Assembly: GCA_963802095.1 (NCBI GenBank)
Contig: CAWDHI010000001.1
Span: forward strand, 310,001 to 374,000
Length of the DNA stretch: 64,000 bases
DNA from: CAVVEQ01 sp963802095
Lineage (GTDB): Bacteria > Chloroflexota > Anaerolineae > Anaerolineales > Anaerolineaceae
Reading direction: 5' to 3'
Below, one piece after another: positions 43,089 through 52,137 of this stretch (position 1 is its first letter; the number at the start of each line of letters is the position of its first letter). Made by a program: the position numbers and the translations under genes. A model generated the notes under the pieces. That model did no database searches. It worked only from the letters and a program-made list of their open reading frames with translations, and was not told where the DNA came from.

Positions 43089-43841
43089 ATGAGTTCCGTT
43101 TTAGGGATCGATATCGGTGGTTCTGGTATCAAATCGGGTATCGTTGACATTGCGAGTGGGAAAATGATCTCCGAAAGGATCCGGGAAGATACCCCACCGG
43201 ATGGCGATCCATATGAAATATCCAAGATCATTCATAGAATGTATGAATCATTTTCCTGGGAGGGTCCAGTAGGGGTGGGATTTCCCGCGGTTATCCTTGA
43301 CGGAGTTTCCTTCAGCGCTGCAAACATATCTGAAAAGTGGATCGGATTAAATGTTAATGAATTACTTTCCAAAGGGACAAAATGCCGAGTCCACACGGTC
43401 AACGACGCGGATGCAGCGGGTGTGGCGGAAATGGATTTTGGCGCGGGTCGAGACCGGAAACACGGGGTTGTTATGATGATCACCCTGGGTACGGGAATTG
43501 GATCGGCAATCTTTGTTGATGGAATCCTGGTTCCAAATACGGAATTAGGGCATTTGATCATCAAGGGCAAGGATGCAGAAACATGGACATCCGCTGCAGT
43601 AAAAGAGAAACAGAAATTAAGCTGGAATAAATGGTCCCACCGTCTGCAAATTTACTTCGATTACCTCGAGCACCTGTTTTCTCCCAATCTTTTCATTATT
43701 GGAGGGGGGATTAGCAAGGATGCAGAGAAATTCATCCCAAAAATCAAGACAAGGGCGAAGATGGTTCCGGCACAGTTCCAGAATCGGGCAGGGATAATTG
43801 GCTCCGCCTTATATGCTGCCACGAAAGAAAACCTATATTGA
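43089..43841 (+). CDS. ppgK: Polyphosphate glucokinase (ROK family)
   Basis: Phosphorylates glucose with polyphosphate (and often ATP). The 250-aa protein shows the phosphate-1 motif GIDIGGSGIKSGIVD near residue 6 and LGTGIGSAIFVDG near 136. The PPGK-type segment ELGHLIIKGKDAETWTSA is near 155. ROK zinc-motif cysteines are absent, as in PPGKs. TTAGGAGG precedes the ATG by 7 bases. Last of the 40013-43841 unit, closed by a strong terminator. It links functionally to glgA and malQ, which release and store glucose. Confidence 0.92.
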   Translation: MSSVLGIDIGGSGIKSGIVDIASGKMISERIREDTPPDGDPYEISKIIHRMYESFSWEGPVGVGFPAVILDGVSFSAANISEKWIGLNVNELLSKGTKCRVHTVNDADAAGVAEMDFGAGRDRKHGVVMMITLGTGIGSAIFVDGILVPNTELGHLIIKGKDAETWTSAAVKEKQKLSWNKWSHRLQIYFDYLEHLFSPNLFIIGGGISKDAEKFIPKIKTRAKMVPAQFQNRAGIIGSALYAATKENLY

Positions 43842-43859
43842 GAGATATTTCCTTTGGAA

Positions 43860-43898
43860 AGCAAAGATCCCCGGTTTTTTTTACCGGGGATCTTTGCT
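43860..43898. terminator. Strong bidirectional terminator between ppgK and ferredoxin
   Basis: Perfect 16-bp inverted repeat: AGCAAAGATCCCCGGT (43860-43875) and ACCGGGGATCTTTGCT (43883-43898), with a seven-T loop. It sits between two convergent genes, 19 bases from each stop. Confidence 0.88.
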
Positions 43899-43917
43899 CT
43901 ATTCCAAGTACCAAAAA

Positions 43918-44328
43918 TCAATTCATGGACTCATACCCTGGGCCATCCGTAAAGAAATCATAGTTCAACTTGATATCCGGGGTCAGATCAACTAGTTCCC
44001 CGTTCTCTAATTCCCTGGTGTTTGTAAGGTGGATTGGCTTGCTGTTGAAGTCCAACAAGTCATATGGTTCGTCGAATCCCGGGGTGCCGGAAGGCATGGA
44101 GATCCTTTCTCCGCCTTTAGCCTTGAATGCAGCAGGTACTTCATCTTCGGGGTAAATGGCAAGGACAGGGCATTCTCTCACGCAAGCGCCGCAATCGATG
44201 CAGGTTTCAGGATCAATATAATACAATGGATATTGGTCCTGTGGTTTTCCCGGCACAATACACTCCACCGGGCATACTGTCACACACCCGCCATCCCGAA
44301 CGCAAAGGCTTGTGATTATGAATGTCAT
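43918..44328 (-). CDS. FdxA-like ferredoxin with C-terminal extension
   Basis: Soluble electron carrier, 136 aa. First cluster region: LCVRDGGCVTVCPVECI near residue 8, spaced like the 3Fe-4S/4Fe-4S site of 7Fe ferredoxins. Second: CIDCGACVRECP near 42, a classical 4Fe-4S motif. The last ~70 residues form an acidic tail without Cys, longer than in most FdxA. It lies 12 bases after sod on the same strand and is therefore probably expressed under the strong sod promoter. Confidence 0.88.
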   Translation of the reverse strand: MTFIITSLCVRDGGCVTVCPVECIVPGKPQDQYPLYYIDPETCIDCGACVRECPVLAIYPEDEVPAAFKAKGGERISMPSGTPGFDEPYDLLDFNSKPIHLTNTRELENGELVDLTPDIKLNYDFFTDGPGYESMN

Positions 44329-44340
44329 GGCTGGATAACC

Positions 44341-44946
44341 TTACGCCAAGAATTTAGTTTCAACGTCTTTCCAATCGATGATCGGCCAAATTGCTGAAAG
44401 GTAATCCGCGCGGCGATTCTGATATTTCAAATAATACGCATGCTCCCAGACATCGATCGTCATCAGGGGGGTGAGCCCTTCTGAGAGGGGGCAATCCTGG
44501 TTTGAAGTGGAATGGATAAATAGTGAACCATCTGACTTCTTGCTCAACCAAGCCCACCCGGATCCAAAGCGGGTGAGCCCCGCTTTTTCCATCTGTTCTT
44601 TAAATCCGGTAAAACCTCCAAAGGTCGAATCAATCGCTTCAGCCAATTTCCCCGATGGTTGACCGAAGCCATTTGGGGTTAGATTCTCCCAGTAGAGAGA
44701 ATGGTTATAGTAACCGCCACCGTTGTTCTTGACGGCCGTACGGACATCTTCCGGAATACTCGAAAGGTCCTTAAGGATTTCGATGATGGATTTCGAGGCG
44801 AATTCCGGATATTTTTCCAGGGCAGTGTTCAGGTTTTTTGTGTATGTCGCCTGGTGCTTGGCATGGTGGATCTCCACCGTCATTGCGTCAATCACTGGTT
44901 CTAAAGCAGAATATGCATACTTCAATTGTGGTAATTCGAAAGGCAT
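44341..44946 (-). CDS. sod: Superoxide dismutase, Fe/Mn family (Mn-type features)
   Basis: Converts superoxide to O2 and H2O2. It is 201 aa. Metal ligands: His in IHHAKHQ near residue 27, His in YYNHSLYW near 80, and Asp and His in IDVWEHAYY near 164-168. GGGYYNH (Gly at the position that is Ala in Fe enzymes) and TSNQDCP (the active-site Gln) point to a Mn or cambialistic enzyme. AGGAGGTTAAA lies before the ATG. First gene of a sod-ferredoxin unit. The metal cannot be settled by sequence alone. Confidence 0.94.
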   Translation of the reverse strand: MPFELPQLKYAYSALEPVIDAMTVEIHHAKHQATYTKNLNTALEKYPEFASKSIIEILKDLSSIPEDVRTAVKNNGGGYYNHSLYWENLTPNGFGQPSGKLAEAIDSTFGGFTGFKEQMEKAGLTRFGSGWAWLSKKSDGSLFIHSTSNQDCPLSEGLTPLMTIDVWEHAYYLKYQNRRADYLSAIWPIIDWKDVETKFLA

Positions 44947-44987
44947 TTTAACCTCCTGTTGATTAGTTTGCCCGACATTCCTTGAAA

Positions 44988-45016
44988 ATTGTAATGGGTA
45001 GATAGCTGATTGTCAA
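44988..45016 (-). promoter_or_regulatory. sod promoter, near-consensus
   Basis: On the minus strand: TTGACA (45011-45016), 17-base spacer, TACAAT (44988-44993), then a leader of ~35 bases with AGGAGG before the sod ATG. A consensus -35 with ideal spacing indicates strong constitutive transcription. Confidence 0.75.
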
Positions 45017-45042
45017 ATTCAGTCATAAAGTGAATTGGCGTT

Positions 45043-45048
45043 TATAAT
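45043..45048 (+). promoter_or_regulatory. -10 box of the EamA transporter gene
   Basis: TATAAT ending 12 bases before the ATG at 45061; no Shine-Dalgarno sequence and no -35 match. Divergent from the sod promoter, whose -35 box lies ~27 bases away. Confidence 0.45.
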
Positions 45049-45060
45049 TTGCCGCTACTC

Positions 45061-45996
45061 ATGAAACGCTCCAGTGATGAAATCTCCATCTCGCCATACC
45101 TGGTACTTGGAATCGGTGTCCTGGCTGTATCCACAGCATCCATCTTTATCCGGTTTGCGCAGCAATTAGCTCCCTCTCTGGCCATCGGCGCTTTTCGGTT
45201 GCTTATCGCAGCTGGCATCCTGGCTCCATTCGCGCTCTCCAGGAACATGCCTGAAATCAAAGAATTCGATCGGAAGAAATGGCTGCTTTCCATCCTGGCC
45301 GGAGCATTTCTCGCCTCCCACTTCGCCGCCTGGATAACTTCACTGGAGTACACATCTGTAGCGAGTTCTGTTGTTTTGGTGACAACCGCGCCACTTTGGG
45401 TGGCGATATTTTCCCCGATCGTACTCAAGGAGAAAATCTCCTTCCTGACTGTTTTCGGTATTATCGTAGCGCTGATCGGCAGCCTTATCGTAACAGCCGG
45501 CAACTTCTGTCAATTTTCTGGTGAAGGATTATCCTGCGATGGTTTCGTTGACCTGAGTGATAGCCGGGTCATAATTGGAGATCTCCTGGCATTACTTGGG
45601 GCGTTTCTTTCTGCCGGGTATCTTTTGGTTGGCAGAAAATTACGGAAAACCACACGGCTCTTGACATACACATTCCTGGTCTATTCTATAGCTGCGGTCT
45701 GCATGGCTGGGTTGATGATTCTCCGCCAAACCCCTTTCATCGGATATTCTTGGATCGCATATCTTCTGTTTTTTGCCCTAGCAGTGATCCCACAGCTTCT
45801 AGGTCATACCTCCTTCAACTATGCGTTGAGGTATAAATCCTCTGCTTTGGTTTCGGTGGCACTATTGGGAGAACCTGTGGGCACGGTGATTCTCGCATTT
45901 TTTCTGTTGAATGAAATCCCTTCTTCAACGGAGATCACCGGTGGAATCATCATATTATTCGGGATTTACCTTGTCACCCGAACCAATGGTGAGTAA
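45061..45996 (+). CDS. EamA/DMT-family transporter
   Basis: Integral membrane exporter-type protein of 311 aa with ten predicted helices in two EamA repeats (about 10-145 and 165-305), plausible for amino acid or metabolite efflux. Repeat-end motifs are visible: ASVVLVTTAPLWVAIFSPI near 110 and ALVSVALLGEPVGTVILAFF near 262, both the PxxxxxxxxLGE-like signature of the family. A TTG at 45049 in frame is upstream, but the ATG at 45061 is preferred. The substrate is unknown. It converges on malQ with 15 bases between. Confidence 0.88.
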   Translation: MKRSSDEISISPYLVLGIGVLAVSTASIFIRFAQQLAPSLAIGAFRLLIAAGILAPFALSRNMPEIKEFDRKKWLLSILAGAFLASHFAAWITSLEYTSVASSVVLVTTAPLWVAIFSPIVLKEKISFLTVFGIIVALIGSLIVTAGNFCQFSGEGLSCDGFVDLSDSRVIIGDLLALLGAFLSAGYLLVGRKLRKTTRLLTYTFLVYSIAAVCMAGLMILRQTPFIGYSWIAYLLFFALAVIPQLLGHTSFNYALRYKSSALVSVALLGEPVGTVILAFFLLNEIPSSTEITGGIIILFGIYLVTRTNGE

Positions 45997-46011
45997 GAAG
46001 TATCAATCCTC

Positions 46012-47508
46012 CTACAATTGATCCCGGCCATAAAGTTGATTGATATCATGGATACGTAGTTGAAGGGATTCGTTCATTGCGTTGGCGGCCATACGCCAGG
46101 TCCAGTTGCCGCCCAGTTTTCCGGGAAAGTTCATCCTTGCATCAGAACCCAGGCTGAGAAAATCCTGCATGGGGGCAAGCGCCATCTTTGCTACGGAAGC
46201 CCAGACGGAACGGATCATGTCCCAGGAAATATCCATTCCAGACCGGGAAAGATATCGCCTGGAAAAATCGCGTTCCGTTTCGGGAGCGGAATCGTACCAC
46301 CCTCTAACAGTATCATTATCATGCGTACCGGTATACGCGACGCAATTAACCGGGTAGTTATGCGGTAGAAATGGGTCTTCCGAATCAGTGGAAAATGCAA
46401 ATTGAAGGATTTTCATTCCCGGGAGGTTAAATTTATCCCTGAGAGCGATCACATCCGGTGTGATCTCACCCAGATCTTCGGCAATGATGGGGAGATCGCC
46501 AAATGAAGTCTGGATCGCTTTGAGAAATGAATTCCCGGGTCCCTTGACCCATTTTCCGATCTCAGCTGTGGGCATACCCGCCGGGATTTCCCAGTACCCG
46601 GCAAAACCTCGAAAGTGATCCAAACGAAGTAAGTCAAACTGCGTGAGGTTGGATTTGATCCTCCGGATCCACCATTGATACCTATCCTCATTATGGGCGT
46701 TCCAACGGTAAAGTGGATTTCCCCAAAGTTGGCCAGTGGGTGAAAAATAATCTGGAGGTACACCAGCAACCGCTGTAGGCCTTCGATCCTTGTTGAAATA
46801 AAAAAATCCCGGATCAGACCATGCATCTGCACTATCCAACGAAACAAAGATCGGAATATCTCCGATTATCTGAATACCTTTAGAATTTGCATACTTCTTC
46901 AAAGCAGACCATTGCCGGTTGAAAATGAATTGCAGGAAGTATTGATAGGAAATGCTCTCTGGGTGCTCCCTTTCAAAGTCAACCAGAAATGAGGTTTCCC
47001 GCAAACGTAGTTCTTTTGGCCAATCCTGCCAGGAGATTCCGCCAAAAAAGCCTTTAACCGCCATAAATAGTCCAAAATCTTTCAACCAATAAGAGTGATC
47101 CTCGTAAAACGTTTCATATTCTTCAAGTAAGCTACGTCGTCTGGTTTTTTGAAAGTGTCTGAAGGCAATATGGAGAACCTTCTGTTTCCATTCCATTACT
47201 GCTGGGTAATCTACTGCATCCCGTGAAAAAATTGGTCGATTATGCAAGTGATCCAATTTAAGTAGACCCAGTTCGAGTAGCATTGTGAGAGAGATCAGAT
47301 ACGGGTTACCGGCGAAGGCAGAAAAACACTGGTATGGCGAATCTCCGTATCCAGTTGGACCCAAAGGAAGGACTTGCCAAAGGGAACAGCCTGAGCCAAA
47401 AAGAAAATCCACCCACTGGTAAGCATCCGGTCCAATATCACCGATCCCATCGGGGCTCGGAAGGCTGGTGGGATGTAAAATAATACCTGCGCGTCTACGA
47501 TCGACCAT
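46012..47508 (-). CDS. malQ: 4-alpha-glucanotransferase (amylomaltase)
   Basis: GH77 enzyme that transfers alpha-1,4-glucan segments, here probably in glycogen or maltodextrin turnover. The 498 aa match short bacterial amylomaltases. Visible: GIILHPTSLPSPDGIGDIG at the N-terminus and LPLGPTGYGDSPYQ near 45. The nucleophile Asp is in LLRLDHFRGF near 291, the acid/base Glu in IIAEDLGEITP near 338, and the third acid Asp in TGTHDNDTVRGWY near 391. It overlaps glgA by 14 bases, so the two are one operon. Confidence 0.95.
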   Translation of the reverse strand: MVDRRRAGIILHPTSLPSPDGIGDIGPDAYQWVDFLFGSGCSLWQVLPLGPTGYGDSPYQCFSAFAGNPYLISLTMLLELGLLKLDHLHNRPIFSRDAVDYPAVMEWKQKVLHIAFRHFQKTRRRSLLEEYETFYEDHSYWLKDFGLFMAVKGFFGGISWQDWPKELRLRETSFLVDFEREHPESISYQYFLQFIFNRQWSALKKYANSKGIQIIGDIPIFVSLDSADAWSDPGFFYFNKDRRPTAVAGVPPDYFSPTGQLWGNPLYRWNAHNEDRYQWWIRRIKSNLTQFDLLRLDHFRGFAGYWEIPAGMPTAEIGKWVKGPGNSFLKAIQTSFGDLPIIAEDLGEITPDVIALRDKFNLPGMKILQFAFSTDSEDPFLPHNYPVNCVAYTGTHDNDTVRGWYDSAPETERDFSRRYLSRSGMDISWDMIRSVWASVAKMALAPMQDFLSLGSDARMNFPGKLGGNWTWRMAANAMNESLQLRIHDINQLYGRDQL

Positions 47509-48973
47509 AGTCCACCTTATTTGAATTTATCAGGGAACGGTATAAGCGCTCATATTCAAGTGCAGATTTGTTCCAGGAAAAATCCATCTGCATTGCATTT
47601 CTTTGAATTTGTTCCCAGCGATTTTTGTTTGGAAAATCTTGTAACGCTGAAACCAATCCATCGGTGAAGTTGGTGACATCGGGGTACCGAACAAGATATC
47701 CGGTTTTGAATTTCCGGGGTTTGGAAACGATCGTGTTTTTCAAGCCTCCTGTTGAAGTTGCTACTGGGATGCAACCATAACGCATGGCGATCATTTGGGA
47801 AAGACCGCAGGGTTCATATCTTGAAGGCATGAGAAGAATGTCACCCCCGGCGTACATTCGGTGGGATAGATCTGAATCAAATTTCAAACAAGCCCTGAAC
47901 CGTTTTTGGAATTTCTTTTCAAGTTTCAGACATAACTTTTCAAGTTGCAGGTCACCGCTCCCCAAAAATATAGCCTGCCAGGTACTATCACCAAGCGCCT
48001 GGAGGGTCTGAAGGGCGATATCAATTCCTTTCTGAATATCCATGCGGCTAACAAGAATGAGCAATGGTATTTTTACATTTACAGGGAGATTGAGTTCCTG
48101 TTGCAGGGAAAGTTTATTTTGTATTTTTATTTGCAGAGAATCCAAATCGTATCTATATGAAATGGCAGGGTCGCTGCTTGGGTTCCATAGATTTGTATCT
48201 ATTCCATTCAGAATACCTGTGATCTTTTCACGGTTTTTTTTCAAATAAACATTCAAGCCACAACCGAATTTTGGAGTTTGTATTTCTCGCGCGTATTGTG
48301 GAGATACTGACACGATCCTATCCACTGAAGAAAGCCCCATCGGAAGGGGATGTTCCCGAGCCCAGATCGGCAAGTCGGGGTCGGGGGAGGGTGATATCTG
48401 GAACTCATTGAGTGAGGATTCGGTGCCAGCCCCCATAAAAGGCAGGTTGTGGAGGGTAAGCACAGAGAAAGGAACCTTCCATTTTCCTGATTGGACATTC
48501 ACGTAAGCGGCTAGAGCGGTATGCCAGTCATTTACATGTAATAGATCCGGTTTCCACTTGATGGCATCCAAGAGACGAAGGGATGCGATCGAAAAAAGAG
48601 AATACTTTAATAGGTCTTTGGAAGTATCGTGGCTGTAAATAGATGCAGATCTATGAATGATCTCCGCATCGACAAGGTAAAAAGTCACCCCGCTGATTTG
48701 GGTGGAATAAACTCTCACAGGAAAATCCGCTGACTTCGAATGAATCGAAAAAGTAGCCAACGATGCTGATTTCTTAAAAATTTGATCAATCTGCGGATGA
48801 TAAGGGATAGCGACCCGTATATCTATCCTGGAGAAATCGCCTTCGGGAGCATGGATCTCGGATAAGGCAAGTGGAAGCGCACCGGCAACATCACCCAAAC
48901 CACCTACTTTAATGAAAGGAACAGCCTCATAAGCAAGGAAAAAAACTTGAATGGAATTCTTGAAAGCCTTCAA
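47495..48973 (-). CDS. glgA: Glycogen/starch synthase (GT5)
   Basis: ADP-glucose:glycogen glucosyltransferase, 492 aa, GT-B fold. The N-terminal VPFIKVGGLGDVAGALP (KxGGL, near residue 18) binds ADP-glucose. HVNDWHTALAAYV near 140 and RMDIQKGIDIALQTL near 306 follow, and the C-terminal catalytic MPSRYEPCGLSQMIAMRYG near 375 with STGGL. Start is TTG with GAGGATAA upstream, 15 bases after the deaminase-CYTH gene's stop. glgC and glgB are not in this window. Confidence 0.92.
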   Translation of the reverse strand: MKAFKNSIQVFFLAYEAVPFIKVGGLGDVAGALPLALSEIHAPEGDFSRIDIRVAIPYHPQIDQIFKKSASLATFSIHSKSADFPVRVYSTQISGVTFYLVDAEIIHRSASIYSHDTSKDLLKYSLFSIASLRLLDAIKWKPDLLHVNDWHTALAAYVNVQSGKWKVPFSVLTLHNLPFMGAGTESSLNEFQISPSPDPDLPIWAREHPLPMGLSSVDRIVSVSPQYAREIQTPKFGCGLNVYLKKNREKITGILNGIDTNLWNPSSDPAISYRYDLDSLQIKIQNKLSLQQELNLPVNVKIPLLILVSRMDIQKGIDIALQTLQALGDSTWQAIFLGSGDLQLEKLCLKLEKKFQKRFRACLKFDSDLSHRMYAGGDILLMPSRYEPCGLSQMIAMRYGCIPVATSTGGLKNTIVSKPRKFKTGYLVRYPDVTNFTDGLVSALQDFPNKNRWEQIQRNAMQMDFSWNKSALEYERLYRSLINSNKVDYGRS

Positions 48974-48987
48974 TTATTATCCTCAAG

Positions 48988-50958
48988 TTATTTGGAGGCT
49001 TCGAAATAATCCTTTGAAACCATCTCCAAAGGACCTTCATGGAGGGTTTTGATGAGTTCGATGGAAAGTTTTGATTTTTGTTCAGCATCCTGCCTTGACC
49101 AGGTCCGGCTCTTGATTTCAAAGAAGCTGCCAAGGGAGGGAGTGATCATTTTATCGATATTGATGAAAAATTCCTCTCCCTTATAATTTACCAGGAAGCG
49201 ACGCCGATCCTTCTCAATTTCCACCTCTTTCACCGGTTGAAAATATTCACGATAGAATCGCAGACTCTGTGTTGCCGGTGCCAGGTACCTGGAGCGGGAG
49301 AGGAGAACATCATGCGGAAAGCGGAATTCCACAGCCTCCCCTATCAGGGTAAGACGAGAGCGTACGTTGGTAATCTGTCCGCGATCGTCGATAAAATGAT
49401 CCTCCCGGTAACGCAGGAAGCCTTGGCTTTCATCTTCAAAAATAAAATAGGTGTCGTACTCGTGGTAGTGCCGACGGCGAAGGATTTCAATCCCCGAAGA
49501 CTCAAGAGCATTGATCACATTTTCGGGCTCAATTATTGCTATCTTGGCCTGAACCTCGAAACTTTCCTCCTCGGTTAATCCACCCACTGCGATCAGTTTC
49601 GAAAGAAGAGATTCTTCACGCTGGATAAGAAATACGTCGATCTTCCGGGCATATTCCTGGGCTTCTCGAAGAATCTCTGATTCATTGATTGTGAGAAGCG
49701 CCTTATCCTGCATAAGCCATTTACCATCTACCATCACATCCGAAACATCACTCGATTTTGCGGAATAAACCAATTGCGCATAGGCTGCATTTGGATCCCT
49801 CTGAAAGTGAGGCGAGCTGTGTAGCCGGGAAAGATCCACCAATATCAGATCCGCCCGCTTGCCCGGTTCTATCGAACCGGTGATTTCGCCGATATGGAGG
49901 GCTTTTGCACCCATCGAAGTTGACATCTCCAATGCCTGCTGCGCAGGCAGTGCTGTTGGATCATTACTGGTTGTCTTCGCCAGGAATGCTGCTAGGCGGA
50001 CCTCTTCGAACATATCAAGGTCGTTATTTGAAGCAGGACCATCAGTCCCGATTCCGACATTTAATCCAATATCAAGCATTCTTTTTACTGGCGCTGCTCC
50101 GGAGGCAAGTTTCAAATTGGACGATGGGTTATGCGCTACCCCGGAATGCGCGTGTAAAAGCGTGCGCATTTCTCCATCGTCGATCCAAACACAGTGGGCA
50201 GCAAGAACCTTGGCTTCTAGCAGTCCCTGCTTTTTTACCCAGGGAACGACAGGCATTCCCTGGTCTCGACGCATGTTTTCCACTTCTAGTTGAGTTTCAG
50301 AAATATGTATCTGAAGGGGGACATCAAACTCCATCGCCAATTCAGCGGATGCCCGCAAAATTTCCGATGTACAAGTATATGGAGCGTGGGGGGCGATGGA
50401 AGGCACGATCAATGGATGGCCCTTCCACTTTTTAATATACTCCCGTGAATACTCAAGTGACTCTTCGTAGAATTTGGCATCGGGGGTGGGGAATTTCATA
50501 ACGCTTTCCCCACAGACACCACGCATCCCCGCTTCCGCAGTGGCTGAGGCAACGTCGTCTTCAAAGTAATACATATCCGCGAAGGTGGTAACACCGCTGC
50601 GAATCAATTCAGCACAAGCAAGGCTGGTTCCAAGACGGACAAATTGAGGTGATACAAATTCCCTCTCAACAGGCATCATATATCCCATCAACCACACATC
50701 CAACCGGAGATCATCAGCAAGACCGCGAAGGAGGGTCATTGGCACATGCGTGTGAGCATTGACTAATCCAGGCATGAGAACTTTTCCGTGGCAATCGATC
50801 GTGCTGGATGATTCATACTCGGCTCTGAGTTCGATTTCGGTACCCACTGCGATGATTTTTTGTCCTTGAACTGCAACCGCGCCCGAGGGAACCTGTGTCT
50901 TTGAAGGGTCCATCGTAAGGATAAAGGCATTTACAAGAAGAATATCAACTTTTTCCAT
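48988..50958 (-). CDS. MtaD/SAH-deaminase-like amidohydrolase fused to a CYTH domain
   Basis: 656 aa. Residues 1-~440 form a complete metal-dependent deaminase of the MtaD/TrzN/SsnA group: VNAHTHVPMTLLRG (HxH at 69/71), SIAPHAPYTCTSE near 188, LQIHISETQLEVENM near 214, AAHCVWIDDGEM and GIGTDGPASNND. From ~466 a CYTH-type triphosphate-tunnel domain follows (EVQAKI, then RRFLVNYKGEEFFINIDKM and SLGSFFEIKSRTWS). The N-terminal ExExK motif is altered to E-x-Q-x-K. It may couple nucleoside deamination to a phosphorylated ligand, but this is inference. AGGAGAAATT precedes the ATG. Confidence 0.85.
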   Translation of the reverse strand: MEKVDILLVNAFILTMDPSKTQVPSGAVAVQGQKIIAVGTEIELRAEYESSSTIDCHGKVLMPGLVNAHTHVPMTLLRGLADDLRLDVWLMGYMMPVEREFVSPQFVRLGTSLACAELIRSGVTTFADMYYFEDDVASATAEAGMRGVCGESVMKFPTPDAKFYEESLEYSREYIKKWKGHPLIVPSIAPHAPYTCTSEILRASAELAMEFDVPLQIHISETQLEVENMRRDQGMPVVPWVKKQGLLEAKVLAAHCVWIDDGEMRTLLHAHSGVAHNPSSNLKLASGAAPVKRMLDIGLNVGIGTDGPASNNDLDMFEEVRLAAFLAKTTSNDPTALPAQQALEMSTSMGAKALHIGEITGSIEPGKRADLILVDLSRLHSSPHFQRDPNAAYAQLVYSAKSSDVSDVMVDGKWLMQDKALLTINESEILREAQEYARKIDVFLIQREESLLSKLIAVGGLTEEESFEVQAKIAIIEPENVINALESSGIEILRRRHYHEYDTYFIFEDESQGFLRYREDHFIDDRGQITNVRSRLTLIGEAVEFRFPHDVLLSRSRYLAPATQSLRFYREYFQPVKEVEIEKDRRRFLVNYKGEEFFINIDKMITPSLGSFFEIKSRTWSRQDAEQKSKLSIELIKTLHEGPLEMVSKDYFEASK

Positions 50959-50982
50959 AATTTCTCCTGCTTCGAGGTGATT

Positions 50983-52131
50983 TTAACCCAAATTCCTGCG
51001 GATGAAATCAAGAAGCATGTTTTGTTTCCATGTGCGAACGGATGCGGGCGGCCCGGCAAAGAACCTGGATACAAGATTCTTATTGCTTTTCCAATTCCAA
51101 AAGAGAACGATTTCTTGACGGAATTGACCCTCCCCGGAGAATATTCCCAGGCACGGTTCCAAATTCCCTTGAATCATAGTTTGGAAAGTGCGTTCGAAAA
51201 TGTCAGATGAATGCGCCTCTGTGATTTGATGAATAATCAGAACCGGTAATAGTTCATCCGGGAATAGAATTTCCTGTTTTTTTATTACAGGGCTGGATGA
51301 ATAGACATGCAGGGGTACATTCACCTGCTTCAGGCGAGCAAGCACAACTGAAGTTAGGGTTTGATCATCTTGCCCAAATATATTCTCAGCGAGCCTGGTT
51401 CTTATCATTTTTCGAACAGGTTCGATCAACTCATCAGCTGCGGATGCATCCTTAGCCCGGGCAGTGATACGAATATCAACCAAACCAGGGTGTGCGAGTA
51501 GACCAACTGTTGGATTTTTTGATTTTTCAAGATCCGAGATGATGTCATCTACAGCGGATTCACCTATTCCCGAACAATGCAAAATGCAAGATCGAATTAT
51601 TGATTGAAGTTGATATTTAATCTGTAACAAAGGCAGAATGCTTTCCAGGAGAATAACCTCCATTTCACCTGGTACACCTGGAAGTGATGCGACCAACTTA
51701 CTATCAATTTCCACGATGAAAGCAGGGGCGGTTCCTACCGGATTATTGATCGGGATGCTGCCTTGAGGGATAAATGCCTGGCTGCGGTTATTTTTTGTAG
51801 CAGTACGGTTGAGTAAAGAAAACCTTCTTTGAATCGCCTCCCAAAGAGATGCCTGGAATTCCAATTCACGGTCAAATGCAAACGCCACCGCATCTCGGGT
51901 GGGATCATCAACGGTCGGTCCCAAGCCCCCGGTTGTGATGACAATCTCAGCCCGGGTTAGGGATTCACGAATCATCTCTGCGATACGGGTCTTATTATCA
52001 CCAACGATCGAGGTTCGATAAAGATCAATACCATGATCACGCAATTGACGGGCGACGAAGGCGGTATTGGTGTCTATGTTATCCCCAAGAAGGAGCTCCG
52101 TTCCAATGGCGATGATTTCAGCAGTGGGCAT
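50983..52131 (-). CDS. CinA-like protein with MoCF domain and degenerate C-terminus
   Basis: 382 aa. Residues 1-~170 are the CinA/COG1058 nucleotide-cleaving MoCF-type domain: EIIAIGTELLLGDNIDTNT near 5, ITTGGLGPTVDDPTRDA near 65, SLPGVPGEM near 149. A middle domain follows (HCSGIGESAVDDII near 190). From ~265 on, where full CinA carries a nicotinamide-nucleotide deamidase with its ESCTGG motif, the sequence (VVLARLKQVNVPLHVYSSS) keeps only faint similarity and lacks that motif. Deamidase activity is therefore unlikely. A TACAAT box lies 6 bases before the ATG. Confidence 0.82.
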   Translation of the reverse strand: MPTAEIIAIGTELLLGDNIDTNTAFVARQLRDHGIDLYRTSIVGDNKTRIAEMIRESLTRAEIVITTGGLGPTVDDPTRDAVAFAFDRELEFQASLWEAIQRRFSLLNRTATKNNRSQAFIPQGSIPINNPVGTAPAFIVEIDSKLVASLPGVPGEMEVILLESILPLLQIKYQLQSIIRSCILHCSGIGESAVDDIISDLEKSKNPTVGLLAHPGLVDIRITARAKDASAADELIEPVRKMIRTRLAENIFGQDDQTLTSVVLARLKQVNVPLHVYSSSPVIKKQEILFPDELLPVLIIHQITEAHSSDIFERTFQTMIQGNLEPCLGIFSGEGQFRQEIVLFWNWKSNKNLVSRFFAGPPASVRTWKQNMLLDFIRRNLG

Positions 52132-52137
52132 TATTCA

